Assembly (NCBI RefSeq): GCF_000003815.2
Contig: NC_049990.1
Location: 14,492,110-14,549,527, forward strand
Origin: Branchiostoma floridae
Lineage: Eukaryota > Chordata > Leptocardii > Amphioxiformes > Branchiostomatidae
Direction of reading: 5' to 3'
DNA length: 57,418 nucleotides
The translations under genes were made by a program, and so were the position numbers. Every line of letters begins with the position of its first letter. The stretch's first letter is position 1. The notes under the pieces are model-generated. The model ran no database searches. It was given only the letters and a program-made list of their open reading frames with translations, and was not told where the DNA came from. Shown here piece by piece: positions 1-13,800 of this stretch.

Positions 1-115
1 TACGATAATGGGCCTCTTCGGTACTGCATAGAAACTTCCGACTTTGAGATCTTGCGCATTGGAAATACTATAGTTGAGACTTTTGAGTGGTTAATAGCTC
101 TTGGTGTAGGGGTAA
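1..115. repeat. Fragment of an interspersed repeat
   Basis: The phrase CGATAATGGGC followed by GGTACTGCA and a short TTGCGC tail recurs at about 47092-47145 with similar spacing. That points to a dispersed repeat rather than an exon. An open frame runs through the first 70 bases, but it has no convincing splice donor and no domain I recognise. Confidence 0.4.
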
Positions 116-116
116 A

Positions 117-303
117 GGTGCGCTCCCACCGCACTTGTGTGAAACTTGCGTCACTGCGGGGTTGTGTATTTTGTCGTCAAATAAGTCATACTTTTACGTA
201 TTACGATTATAAATAATCTAGCGGAGAAAATAGCAAAATGGTGACACAGTAAACGAACGCAGCAGTGACGCAAGCTCAACATAAGTGCGGTGGGAGCACA
301 CAT
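117..303. mobile_element. MITE (terminal inverted repeat about 45 bp)
   Basis: The left end (GTGCGCTCCCACCGCACTTG) is matched in reverse complement by the right end at 263-303, including GCTTGCGTCACTGC. No coding capacity is present. The interior stretch around 165-225 (TGTGTATTTTGTCGTC) recurs in reverse complement at 41320-41386 inside another inverted-repeat element, so the two belong to one family. Confidence 0.75.
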
Positions 304-520
304 CTAGTGGTGCAATTTTGTGCTGCCTATAGCTAGTGGCTTTTGTTGATCTGCAGTGGGCATATTGATAATGGTTTCCCCTTAAATTCTAGCTTATACG
401 TCTGTCGTGTTTCTAATATCATTAGAACAACTACATTTCAAAAGTAATACTTAGACGTTATTTTCATTGATATGTGGTTAGAATCTTATTTTTCTGTATT
501 ATCGTTTAATACAGATGCAG

Positions 521-3500
521 AACTAATTGTAATTCCCAAAACTACGTGGTGTCTGAGGAGCTGGCTCTGTACACGGAAGACGCGGCGGCCACAGACTGGA
601 CACTGGTGGAATCTCCTGCCGAGTTCCCCGGCCTTGATTTCGATACTGACGTGTCTTGGTCTTCTGACACGGAAATTATTGTGCGTCCAGACGTCTTCTG
701 GGTACGTTTCTATTACTAATCAGTACTTTCTGTTGAATCAATCTCGATAACTGGTTAATGTACGGGGATTTATCACCGTCACTAGAGTTGGCATAGGGTG
801 GCTAGTATTTCTGTCCTGTGAGTCGCACTACGCTGTCATTGCGACCTAAATAGGATATGTGTATCTTTCGCTTTTTCACTGGGTATTTTATAAAAGTGTG
901 ACCGAGAAGACAACGAAACACACATAATGTAAAAATATTATTTTCTATACAAATCGTTGGGTGATATGTCAAATTTTAAGTCGCATAGAGAGCGCAGTAA
1001 ATGCACCATCCTTATGGAAAGGGGATAAAATATCGGATGTGCAATAACGTAATAAGAGTGTGTAGTCTGTACAAACAACTCGTTCAATGGATAATATTTG
1101 TCATAGTTGCTTGTAATGAGGAATTATTTGTTGTAATGTGATTGGTGACATTAGCAATGTGATGGAATTACATCTGTTGTAATTAGAAAATATTTTTCAT
1201 CTGATTAAAAAAAATCAATAACTCGGACCGTTAGTAGATATCAATTTGCGCAACCATGAGTTTGTAGCTCTCATCATTATACACACAAAAAACATAGTTT
1301 CAATGCAGTGGTATGTACCAAAGTGCTGCATTCTGTCATAGAAAAAATAATAATATTAGGGGCAATAAAAATCTGATGACATCATCAATGTGGCCCCAAA
1401 ACATCAGATTTAGAATTTTTCATGCCCGTCTTTCAATATTTGGTATGACTCAATTCTTTCTTTATTCATTAATGAGAAAACAGTGGAAGACCAAAATGCC
1501 GATTTAGCCAATCTAAATACCTTAAGCCTGATGTTGTTCTATTCTACTCAGGTGGCTGGCAACTACACGATCAGGCTCACAGACGATGCCTATGGTCCGG
1601 ACTCACCAAGAATCGCGGAGTGGAGGTTCCGGGTGCCGCTGAGCCCCTGGCGGAGCTCCGGGGACCCATCCACCGAGCCCTGCAGGCTCATTCCTCCCGG
1701 CGGCACAGCAGTGGTGGACAAGTTCTGTATCACCTGTGATGGTAATAATTTACATTATTAATAACAATGGAACATGTTTAAACCATACATACACCTCAAA
1801 GTAGTTACTTAAGCTACTAGATATGGTTTTGGAAACGGTCAGACGTTTTGAATACCACCCAGGAATTTCCGTCAGTGACACTGTACAGATCTTGTTGGAG
1901 AGGGTTTATATATCCTAGCTGTGAATTGAAAACCCTCTCCAACAAGATCTCTTCAGTGTCACTGACGAGAACTGCTGGGTTAAAGTTGAAACATCTGATC
2001 GTTTCCAAAAGCATATCCAGTTGCTTGAGTAATTACTTTTTCGCATATCTTACTACCTACATTATAACCTACATTGGCGTAAATTATATAGAGTTTTAGG
2101 AACTATTGGTGCAGACAATTGAGCTAGCACAGTCTCTTTGTTACGGTTGGAAAGACTGAATGTAAGACCTGGAGGTACAGAGTTCGGATGCCTGACAGGT
2201 TCCAGTGTATGCCTTGAGGTAGACTTTTCACAGTGTCACATACTTTCTCACTCCACACACGTGTAAATGAGTATCTATTTTCGACTTGAGACATATATAT
2301 CTGACATTAAATGGAGGTCCGGTGTTTGAGGAGAGCACTTTAGAGACCCTACCACAATAAGAGTAGGGATTCTGAGTCTGAAAAAAAGTGTAAGTGAATC
2401 AAATTAATCCGCCCGGAAAGGTGCACGCGATATAAAAAGAGAGAGATAGACTTTGCACGAGACACAGGAAATCAATAAAAACGGCTTTAATGCCTTTACC
2501 TCTCAAGCATCGTGAAGGGGAGGAGCAACAAAAATGAGAGATTAAAATAAAATGTTAATTTATTGCTTGTGTTCTTTTGGAGAAAACTTTAACTTTATTT
2601 GTAACGATGTAAGCTTGCACTTCTTTAATAGATCAGGTATTTTGTTCTTCTTTAGTTCTCTGCTTGTTATGATCAAGAGTATATTAAGCAACAGAAATAA
2701 GGAGAGATGAAAATAAAATGTTCAGGAAATTAGAAAAGCTTTTTGAAATATGACGATGTGAGCACGCTGATTTTTGATAAACCAAACTGTTCATTTGTTT
2801 TGACTTTCACAGACTACATTGATGAGTACGGACCAGTTCAAATGGAGGTGAAGTACGAGTTTATACCTTCTGGAGTGGACACACCGACAGTCCGCTTTCC
2901 TGGAGACGACCCGCCAACAGTGATACAGTTTATCATGTCCTTGTATACCGGCTGGGTAAGTATGACAACTGGTCTGTCTCAGTAAAAATAGGTGTTAAGA
3001 TGCTAATTGAAATCATAGACTAAAGACCCCAATTTTAAATTTGTCAAAGGCAAAGGCTCCAGAGACATATTGGACTTGATTATGGCAATTTTCTGATTAA
3101 CGGATAACAATAGAGTCCCAAATGTCCGTATCAACGTTTTTTTGCAGCCCAGGTATTCCGTTAGTAGTTGCACACATATCATTACTAGCACAGACAAGTT
3201 TCTCCTTCATCTGTACTTATTTACATAATGTAAATAGTAAAGAGAAACTGTAGTACTAAAATGTAGAACGATTGGTTACATACTAAAAAAGCTATCTGTA
3301 ATCAACCAACACTACGTCATAGCAAGGATATCGAAAACCAATCACCCTTATCCTTTTTTCATATTGGTAGGTTGGATATACGACGATGGTTGACATAGCA
3401 CCAGGTACTGTCATCATTGTCCTGCGGGCGTTCTCCGTTGACGGGCGATCTACAGAAGTTGAACTACAGCCTATCGAGGTAAGAACAACAATTTTTAACT

Positions 3501-6500
3501 TGCGTCGTTGTTGTTGCTTCCGTAAAGGAGTCTCTCTCTCTCTTTCACTCTCTCTCTTATGCCAGGAGTATACATTTTTCGATATAATTTTCAAAATGCA
3601 CGACTCTCAGATAGTTCGCTAATTTGTACGACTTATAACATGATTCCATTTTTTTACTTTGAAAACGGCCGAAAATCAATGCATGCACAGAAAGCACCCT
3701 TAAGATAAAATCAACATGGCCTACTAAGAAAAAACATTAAGATTAACATTAAGCAAAGGTATTGTACAAGAAAGCCAGCACAGGAATTGTATCATAAAGA
3801 AAGGGCATTCAGGAAGAGAACATGCATCCGCATTGCGTTTTTCAGATATCTACCCCTTCCTTGGATCAGTTGGCATCTTACATGGCAGGGCTGTATGATA
3901 ACGGAGAAGGCACGTTCTTCACCATGATAGATGTAGGGGGCGCAGAAGACGCGTTCCTTGCCGCTGCCACTGCTTCAGGAGCTCTCGGTGTCTTAGCGGA
4001 CAGCGGAGAAGACGTCTCAGAGGTTTGAAAGCGCACAACATCTTTAAACATTTGCCACCAATTTTCTTCCAACAGTGACTGTTTAAAAGATAAAGAATAT
4101 ACCTCCACAAAATGTCGATGTCTGACAGCACATCTTGGTCATGGAGAATAGCCTGGTCTCGGTCTCGCGAGAGAACACGAGAAACGGCTTCTGTTGGAAG
4201 AAAATCGGTAGTAACTGTATACATATGTGACAATCGAACCTCTTCAACGATATACATTTTAGAAAGAAATTCCGATGTGTCAGTCTTATTCGAATGCATT
4301 TCAATATCTACAACCGTTAGATGATAACGTAAAATTACAGTCAAACCTGTCTATAGCGGCCACTAAAGGGACCGGACAAATTTGGCCACTATAGACAGGT
4401 GGCCTCTGTATGGAGGTGGCAACTTGTAGATAAAATACCCAAGGGACCGACAAAAAGTGGCCGCTATGGACAGGTGGCCCCTCTGTATAGGTGGCCCCTA
4501 ATACAGGTTTGACTGTACTTCTAATCCATCAATCTACTTCAGCTTTACTAGAATGAACTGGCAGAACAAATCAATACATGTACATTTAGACTAGAAAAAT
4601 AGGTGGAACATGCCAAAGTCAGTATCTTATAAGGCTTGACATCGACTGCAAATGCCACTTAAATGTAAATCATATTTGCTAAAGTCTGATTTTAACGTCT
4701 TAAGTGGCTGTGGGCCATGTGGCAACGCTAGTAGATATTTCATTTTTTTTATTCAGGTAACGGTTTAGATTACAGCCACTAACTAATTTGGCTACCTCGG
4801 GAAAGGTAATTTTCACACTGTTTCATTCACTCAAACCAGGTGCAGAAATGATCTTATATTAGGGGTAGGGGTGCGGGGTAAAGTAAGGTGTAAGGTGGGT
4901 GATGAGACCTGCCACCCAACACCGTGCAGTACAACCGTGGACAACAACGGCAAACTCCGGCCTTAAAACAGGCTACCTTTAGTAGTGATTAGTATTAAAG
5001 CCTTGCTTAAGTTGTCACTTCTTTAGTTGTTTCTGGTGAATATCAAGGACATCAGAAAAGGGAATTTATTACAAAATGTGACAAAACATTACACAGACTC
5101 ACGGGCAGCGTTGGTGATAATGGATTCTATACAAGCAGGGACAATTACACATAATAGCGAATTGACTTCTACCAGTTCAAACCTAATACAAAAACCTTCA
5201 TTCAATGTATTTGCAGACTATAACCGAGACTATTGCAGCTATGGCACAGTTACAACAACCTTTACAGGACTATGAGAGCGTGAACGGAGTTGCATCCGTA
5301 CTGCTACTTGTTACAGCATTCCCAGATCAACTGTCTCCTGAGTCTATGGTTAGTATTAATTTACTACCTTCACCCAAAATGTACTTATTTTCGGTACAGT
5401 TTCTTAACACGCATGTGAGTTTGTAGTTCTGTGGATGAAAGCATAACTCAAAAAGGCCTCATTTTGTTGTATTTGCATGAATAAATATCTTATTGCTCAA
5501 CAATCGCATAAGATACAATGTATGGCAACCAATAACAACTTATATCTATACAGACAATAGTACTACGAGGCTACGTACAGAAAGACAAAATATTATCGAT
5601 AAAAGTACAGTCCTGTACTGAAGTGATCTGGTCTTGGATTTGGAATACTGTATAAAGAAACTGACCTATAGTACGTAGATGGATATACGAGTTGGGCATG
5701 ATTGCAGTATATGGAAAATATCGTTTGTTAGTAGGTTAAATCCACTTTAGAGGTTTGTTACGTTTAACTAATAATGATTTATACTTCTGTTCAGGTCCTT
5801 GCCTCATCCGTTCTCAAGTCCACATTTGAGAGCTTACGGCAGATGTCGGGAAACAGTACCATACTTTCTGTTGATGCCGTGAACCGAGCTGCCGGCTCTA
5901 TGTTTTCAGGTGAATTACATTTTTGAGTGTATGTGGCTGTAGGTTAGTGAGTTTGAGTGAGCGATTTATTGAGTAAGTGAGTGGGTGAGTTGGCGAGTGA
6001 GTGATTAAAAGTGTGTAAAGGGATGAACAATGTCCCTGATGTTACGTAAAAACTCTAATGTACAACTTCACCTTTGTTCTCAGCGGTGGGTAATGTTTTC
6101 ATGGCATCTCAGACCCTGTCTTTATCGGACCGAGAGGCAGGAATCACTTACTCCGACGTCTTAGAAGCGGTATGTCCTTCAAACTAAGTCACTTTTGTTT
6201 TGCACACACACTATTTTCTTTTGACATGAGGCATGTATTTCAAAATGAGCTAAAAGAACATTTACATTATTAAATGCTTATGTTTGATTTGCTGTTATCT
6301 TTACAATGAGGTATGGTTTAATTATACTTGTATGTTGAAATGTTAGCTCCATTAGTTGTTCTTTTCATTGATGTAAGTGCGGATAAATGTGAACGTTTGG
6401 ATAATGCATGTCAAATCCCACACACCATCCATCTAAAAGACCGCCCATTCACTGATGGATATTGAGTAATGCATGCAATTGTATGTTCTATCAGACTGGT

Positions 6501-7829
6501 TGATCATTTTCTTAAAAATACGACAGTATCTTTTCTCTACCAACCCTACATAAATCTACATTCATTAGCAATGTGACCTTTGTCATTTGTATTGCAGCGA
6601 AGTGAAAGGCAAAATAGTCACATTTGAAAGCGCATCCTTGTCTTGATGATCAAGTCACAATGTGGCATGAAAAAAAATGTCACTTTGCCAGACCGAAGGC
6701 AACAGAGCAGCTGTCGAAACGTCGGTAGAGAAATGTCATTATGTAGCGGTGCACATTTATGTTGTGATTTTTTCTGACATTGCAGAGCAAGATCGCCACG
6801 ACAGTCGGGTTTGAAGCTCTAGACGTGCTTGATGACATCATGCTCAACGCTTTGATGCCGGAGTTCACAGATCCAGATGATGATGAGATTTTTGCAGATA
6901 TTTACACCTCACAGGTGAAAACCTATACAGCTACAAAAATCTACTCTAAGGATATCTGGATACGATGACAATATGGCGAACTAACAACCGTATGTTGGCA
7001 TGTATATTTGCATGTGTCTTTGAATCCAGGCACGTCTACTATCAGGCTGGTTCTTGTTAGATGTTTGCTCATATCGATGTGTAAATACTTTGTCTTCTAA
7101 AAGAGCCATTTTTTTAACATTGATTTCTCAGATTGATGTTAAATGCTGCACTATTCCTGATCCAATATATTTGATGTTTTTCTATTAGGTGCATATAAGG
7201 ATTCAACGGCAAAATAGAAGCGTGCTAGCAGAAAAGGTTTACCAGGTTGGAGGAGCAAGTGACTGCCTCATACGTGTGTCATCCCTCCCCCCACTCATCG
7301 GAGATCAGTGCCCTCCAGATGATACCGTTGGTGTACAGGTAAGTATGCTTAATCCCAACTTGCAAAAATACAGCAAGAAATTATCTTGTAAAGCATGATT
7401 TCAGTTTTCATCTTTCCTTTATTTGTTTTCGAATGTTTTCAACAAATCAAAGACACTAGTTTGTCATATTTATAGCTACATCTTGCACTCTAAGGTTATT
7501 TTTTTTCCATTGATACCTGGTGGTTATTATTCAGACCTTTCTAAATCGTTAGTAGCTTGGTTAATTCATCATTCATTCATTGATTGATTGATAGCGAATT
7601 CCTTTTATTACAGTTCTACGAGTCCAATTTCAACCCATTTGAGTACTCCAATAATTCCAAAGAGATCCAGGCCGACATCCCCGGGCTCAGTGTAAAGTGT
7701 GCAAACCGAACACTTCAAGTTTCCAACCTGGGAGATCCCGTCGACATCCTGACGCGGAGAAAGAGCATGGCAAGCCCAGAAGACTCCATGTACATCTTTA
7801 ACAGTGCAGCTTCACAAGGGGAGTTATCG
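521..7829 (+). CDS. Polycystin exons 1-11: extracellular REJ-like region
   Basis: Eleven exons, each with an AG acceptor and GT donor, join in frame. Exon 2 encodes VAGNYTIRLTDD and ends in the Cys-rich FCITCDG; exon 3 continues with a beta-rich segment ending in SLYTGW. This is the style of the REJ (receptor for egg jelly) region found N-terminal to GPS in polycystins. Exons 6-9 are helix-rich (for example TIAAMAQLQQPLQDYESVNG), as in the region preceding the GAIN fold. Exon 10 contains CLIRVSSLPPLIGDQCPP. The assignment rests on position before GPS/PLAT and general resemblance; individual REJ modules are poorly conserved. Confidence 0.75.
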
Positions 7830-10800
7830 GTATGCTGATCCCACGTTCGTTGAACCTAGCCTATACCAGGCTCCGTGGTCGGTGGTCTAATTATGGAAAT
7901 TGGACAAATAGAGTCTATAGTATGCTAGGGAAGTCCTCGGTACGGTCAGAATATTTTTTTCTTGGAAATGACTCTTCTGGTCTGCTGAGTCCTCTAGCGT
8001 ACTATTGACTCTATTTGTCCAATTTCTACAATTAGACCACCGATCCACGGAGCCTGGTAGAGGCTATATTGAACCTTGTCTTTTTATGGTTTGAACAAAA
8101 GTTAATACCATTACCTCCTTTAAAACGAAAGTATTATAATAAGTTGGTGTGCAGCAAGCCAGAATGGAATGGGAGTAGTGTAACATTATACTATATGTAA
8201 TGTTATAAAAATGAAGTTGAATTTGTTCCAGTGTTGTAGACAGACTAAATAAACCATAAATTCACCATAGGTCATTTGGGGTACACATGTAGGGCTTTTT
8301 GTTATTTGCACTGATGATTTCTTTTCAATTCCCTTTATTCTTTTTTTTCTGATCACAGACATTTCAGATCTTCGCCAAGAAGAGCATGTCGTCATTCGGA
8401 ATCTTGGTAGAGTTCAACAGTTTCCTCAACCCTCAAAATGTCACGGTTGTCCTGAGCAAACACGTGCCGCCTACAACAGACCAGTACAACTGGACAACTA
8501 CGCTGCCTGTTCCAGACGATCAACTGTTCTCCATTAAGTGGATAAACAACACGTTCCTAACTGCCGACCCGTACATGTGGCATCTTCCAGAGGATGAGAT
8601 TGACATTACTGACGCAGACGTGGTGAACATGACCGAGTATTACGTTGGTACGCTGATATGTATACATGCAGATGCATAATGAGATTTATGATACTAGGTG
8701 CACACTGCTGTAAAATGGGTAACAAAAAATCCATATGGGTACTGTTATGCAAATCAAAACAAAGGTCAAGAAAATAATCGTTTACAAGTTAGAGACATTC
8801 ATCACAAAGCATTTCGCTGTGTACGTGTACGTAATAATGTGAACTTAATAATTATCGTACGCAGTGTAGGATGTTTTGCATTAATAGTGTTTTGCGATTG
8901 ATGTTAATGGTACAACGCATTCAAGGCAATGGGGAACTGGTTTGATGAAGACATTGTTCTCCCTAACGGGTAGAAGCTCTATTATTTATCATGTTAATGT
9001 TTCAATTCAGGAGTGCAGTTTGGCACTCAGACGGATGTGGATAGTGGAGACGTAGTCGACTTTACTCTGTCCGTATTTGAGACTTCCTGTGTTTATTTCG
9101 CTGAGGAACCCATTCATCTGTGGCAGAGCGACGGCTGCAGTGTAGGTTCTTTTTTTCTATAACATGCTATTTTGACCACCATCCCATACATGTTAGTCAA
9201 TAGATCTAAATTTAAAAAAGGGCTAGAGACCTCTTTGACTAATATTGGTTCATTTATTAACAGATATCGTTACACTGACTCACTTAAGCAACATTACGAC
9301 CAATATCAGTACAAGTCTTAAGTACGTAATTTTAGGCATTGCAAATACGTTATATAATTTGTTGAGATATTTTTTATCTACAATAAGCAATACACCAAAT
9401 GCGTGTGCAAGAGTGTTTTTTTAAATGTATTCATCATCCCCATTGAGCTATCATTACTAGAATCCATCCAATAACAATGACTATATAGTATATGTTACAC
9501 CAAATCATAATACCTCTTACCTAGTCCCTTAACCAATCAACTTTTTACAGTTAACTAGTTACGAGTCTTTTGAGTTCTTGATTCCATGGCGTTAAGAAGG
9601 TAGCGGTGGACACATGTTATTGGCCTAGTCTCAAGATAACCAACCTAGTATTGTTTCTCAGACTTTTTTTATGTACACATTAGGATTCAGTTCATTGCAA
9701 ACTATGTTGCTTTCATCTATATATCTTTGCTCTAACACTTGGTATTTGTGCTTTTGACTTCCAGGCAGGGGCGATGTCCAATAAGACGCACATGCACTGT
9801 CGATGTGACCACTTGACCAAGTTCTCAGGCTTCGTGGCGCCGAATCCGCTAAACATCCAGGAAGCCCTGTCCGCGAACGTCCTGGAGAACCCAGCCGGAC
9901 TCGTCCTGGTGCTGACAGTGTTCGGGTCCTATCTGTTGCTCCTCCTGTTTTCCAGGAAGGCAGACAGAAGAGATCTGACCAAAGTAAGGAGAAAAGGCAA
10001 CGATTATTTTTATCGTCCATATTTGCTAACTAAATACAAATTGAACGATGCGTTACGTACCAAGCAGCCTACGAAAGGGCGTGCGTTATGTTAAATTGTA
10101 TCTTTATCTAATTATTTTTTGAACTTAGACAATTTCGTTGATTAACTGTGCATTTGTTTCTACTGTGTTCGTCTAAGACATTACTGCTAAAGAAAAAAAG
10201 TACAAGTTAATCTCAACTAACTCGATTTACTGTTTCAAAAATGGACCAAAATGAATTAGTATTAGCAGCACCGGCACGATGGCAATGCAATGGATTTATT
10301 TTCCCTTTACAGTTGAATCATAAATGTATCACATATCTATCTCGACTAATACAATTTTTCTTACGACATAGGCAGGTGTTCGGATTCTGCCTGGCCATAG
10401 ATTGAATCCTCGCAAAGAGTGCCAGTATGTGGTCACGGTGTACACGGGATTTAAAGGCAACGCTGGGACAACTGCCGAAGTAGGGTTTTTAAAAGTTTAA
10501 ACTCATTGTTTTCATTTTATTTTATTTCATTTTATTCAAATTCATTTAAAAAGCATCAGACAAAAAGCACAGATGCTCATATTCAATAAAACATTTAAAA
10601 AAAATAACAGACTGAATTAAGAAAAGTCATACTATGTCAAATAATTATGTTAGCCCTTATTGCTAGGTTGCTTAGCTTTATCCTATACCTCTATTCTGTA
10701 CTTTGTGTAATAGTTGTTGCCATGCATTGTATCAAGTACAATTGTCGTTCTTCTATAGTCACATACAGTAACGTGCATTTCAGATTTCCATCGCCCTGCA

Positions 10801-13800
10801 TGGATTTGAGGAAAGCAGTCCAACCATCACTTTCAGGGACCCCAATAGGATTCTGTTCGAAAAGGGAAGTGTGGATTCTTTCCTGGTCTCCACGGAACAG
10901 CCGTTAGGGGGGCTGACTCACATGCAAGCCTGGCATAACAACGCCGGGTACAGCCCAGCATGGTAAGCATAGGGATAAGCCATTACGATCTACTCATGCT
11001 TTTTGTTCCATTTCTCACTTCAACTCACATCAAGGACATTTTAATTTTCTTAATGCATTTTTTAATGATCATACCAAGGCCATTATAGTGTTCTTAATGT
11101 TTTTTAGTTAATATTTTACAATCATTGTCATTTCACAAATGACATCATAAATAATGTCCTTGGTGTTTTTCGCTTAATTATACCAAGGACATAATAAATA
11201 ACGAATGCATACTTTATACAGATGTTGTCCTTGATGTGTTTTCACTTAATTACACCAAGGACATAATAAATAAAGAATGCATACTTAATATAGATAATGT
11301 CCTTAGTTTTAATGTGTTTTCGCTTTATTGCACCAAGGACATCATGATGTCTTCGAGTGATTGTACCAATGATGTCATATATACTGTCCTTGATGTGTTT
11401 TAGTATGATTAAGGACATTGTATTGTCCTTGATCATACGTCACTACATAAGGTAGATTTTTCATTCGGGATCTCTGGAAACGGTCTTGCAAAGTTTGATT
11501 ATGTTTTAACAGCGTCCAACTGAGAATCTACCGGTAGAAGATATTCACTGTTAGTAATAATTTACACATGTGTGGTAGGGAATGTAGTAACTTACGGCTT
11601 TAGAATACCAAAGGCAAAGCAAGAAATTCCAATCGTGCATTTCCACATACGGAGTCCTATGACTGAAAGCATAATTGCTCAAAGGTGATGTAGATTAAAG
11701 ACTCTGTCCACCATTAATCGCTGTATCATGAATGACTGTATTTTTGTTTCCAATAATAGGTTCCTTAACCAAGTGATTGTCGTCAACAGAGGAACCAACG
11801 AAACAACCTACTTCCTAGCTAACAGGTGTTTATTTTATTTAGAATACCTCAATATTAAATTTCCAGAATAACATAATATTTCACCGGTAACAACGAAACC
11901 TAGTTGAAAATCCCATCTGCGCTATGCAAATGGCTTGATTTAATTCTAATAACTTGAAATTATTGTTACGACGTTTTTTTTACTTATTGGAAAACGCATC
12001 TGCATTGCAGATGGCTCGCTATCAATGAAGATGACGGCAAGATCCACCGCATCATCCCCACAGCGTCCCTGGAGGACATGACCAAGTTTCGAAACGTTTT
12101 CCTGGCCAAAAGCTCTAGGTAATCATCACAACGTCTTTTGCAAGATTCCAGAGTGCTGTATACCAAAATATCAATATTCAAAATTAATCTTGTGGTATTA
12201 TGGCGGTTAGACATCAAGGTAAACAATAGTTAAAGACAATACAATTTCCAAACTAATTACAATACGGAAATTAGTTCTGGTCATTTCAATCAACGTCCAT
12301 TATTTTTTTTTCTGCTTCACTTGAATAAACTGGCAAAAGAGTAAATGCATACATAACTAACAACACCAGTTGAGCAAATCATCACATATCTTATATAGTT
12401 GTATATAGAGTGTGATTTGTCTTTAACATCCTCCGGTTTAATTTGGAAATTCCATTATTATTTGGGAGTGACCTCCCAGATCTCAGCAACCGTACACCCA
12501 GATGGGCTGATATCGTAAGCTGTAAGTATAAATGATGTAAGAAATACGTAGCAGCCAATAACGACCCCCTGGGGATTAATCTAAATTGGCATAGCTGTAC
12601 ATAATTATGCATAATTATGCATAATTATGCATAACTTTTGAGGGTTATGCATAATTATGCATAAGTTTCCAATGGTTATGCATAATTATGCATAAGGTTC
12701 CAAGAGTTATCCAAGAGTTATGCATACTTATCCATAAGGTTCCAAGGGTTATGCATAACTATGCTTGTTCAAAGGGTTATGCATAAGGGCTCTGATGATT
12801 ATGCAAAATTTTGGACCTTATGCTTATTATGCTTAACTTTGGAAACTTATGCATAATTATGCATAACCCTCAAAAGTTATGCATAGTTAAGCATAATTAT
12901 GTACAGTTATGCCGATTTAGATTAATCCCCAGGGGGTCGTTATTGGCTGCTACGTATTTCTTACATCATTTATACTTACAGCTTACGATATCAGCCCATC
13001 TAGGTGTACGGTTGCTGAGATCTGGAAGATCACTCCCAAATAATAATGGAATTCCCAAATTAAATCGGAGGGTGTTCTTTGAATATTGCTTGACTGGATA
13101 TCGAACCTTAGAAATTGCAAATATTTGACTGCTTCACTGTCCTAATCATGTTCAACAACGTACACTCCTCTTAGACAGACTTGAAAACCTGAATATTCCT
13201 ATGTTATATTTAAATTCGTTATCTGATAGTTCTTTTCTTTATCTGCTACTTAAAGGATCGGCTTTACTGACATCTGATATAAATTCCGAAATTCTCTCCA
13301 TAACTCAATCATATTTATCCGAAACAAAACGATTTTAAAATTGCCTTTTGACTATCTTTATCATTTACTATTGGTAACATAAGTTTATCCGTCCGTTTCT
13401 TTTTAGAATTAGGCGTTCCCGTACCCGTTTCATCTTTTTTGTCCTATGTTGCGTTGTTATTTTGTCCAGTGGTGTCTTTAATATAAGCCTGTGTGCTTGA
13501 ATGGGGGCGCCACTATGTTTTGTACTGTATTAATGTTGCAATAAAAAAAAATGTTTGATGTTATTATATATTTCCTCTTTTGTGGGATTAAATACTAATT
13601 GGCACTAATTGATGCCAACCAGGGACATGAACGATGGTCACCTGTGGTTCTCCGTGGCCGGCCGCCCTGCCCGTTCACCCGTTCACCCGTGTCCAGCGCC
13701 TGTCCTGCTGCCTGACGCTGCTCTACAGCACCATGCTCACCAACATCATGTTCTTCGGTCGCGGGGACGACTTCGACCCTCCCGAGCCGCTAAGGATTGC

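Noticed and set aside
1-70. Possible upstream polycystin exon at the window edge
   Set aside because: No usable donor is present, and the text matches a repeat near 47092.
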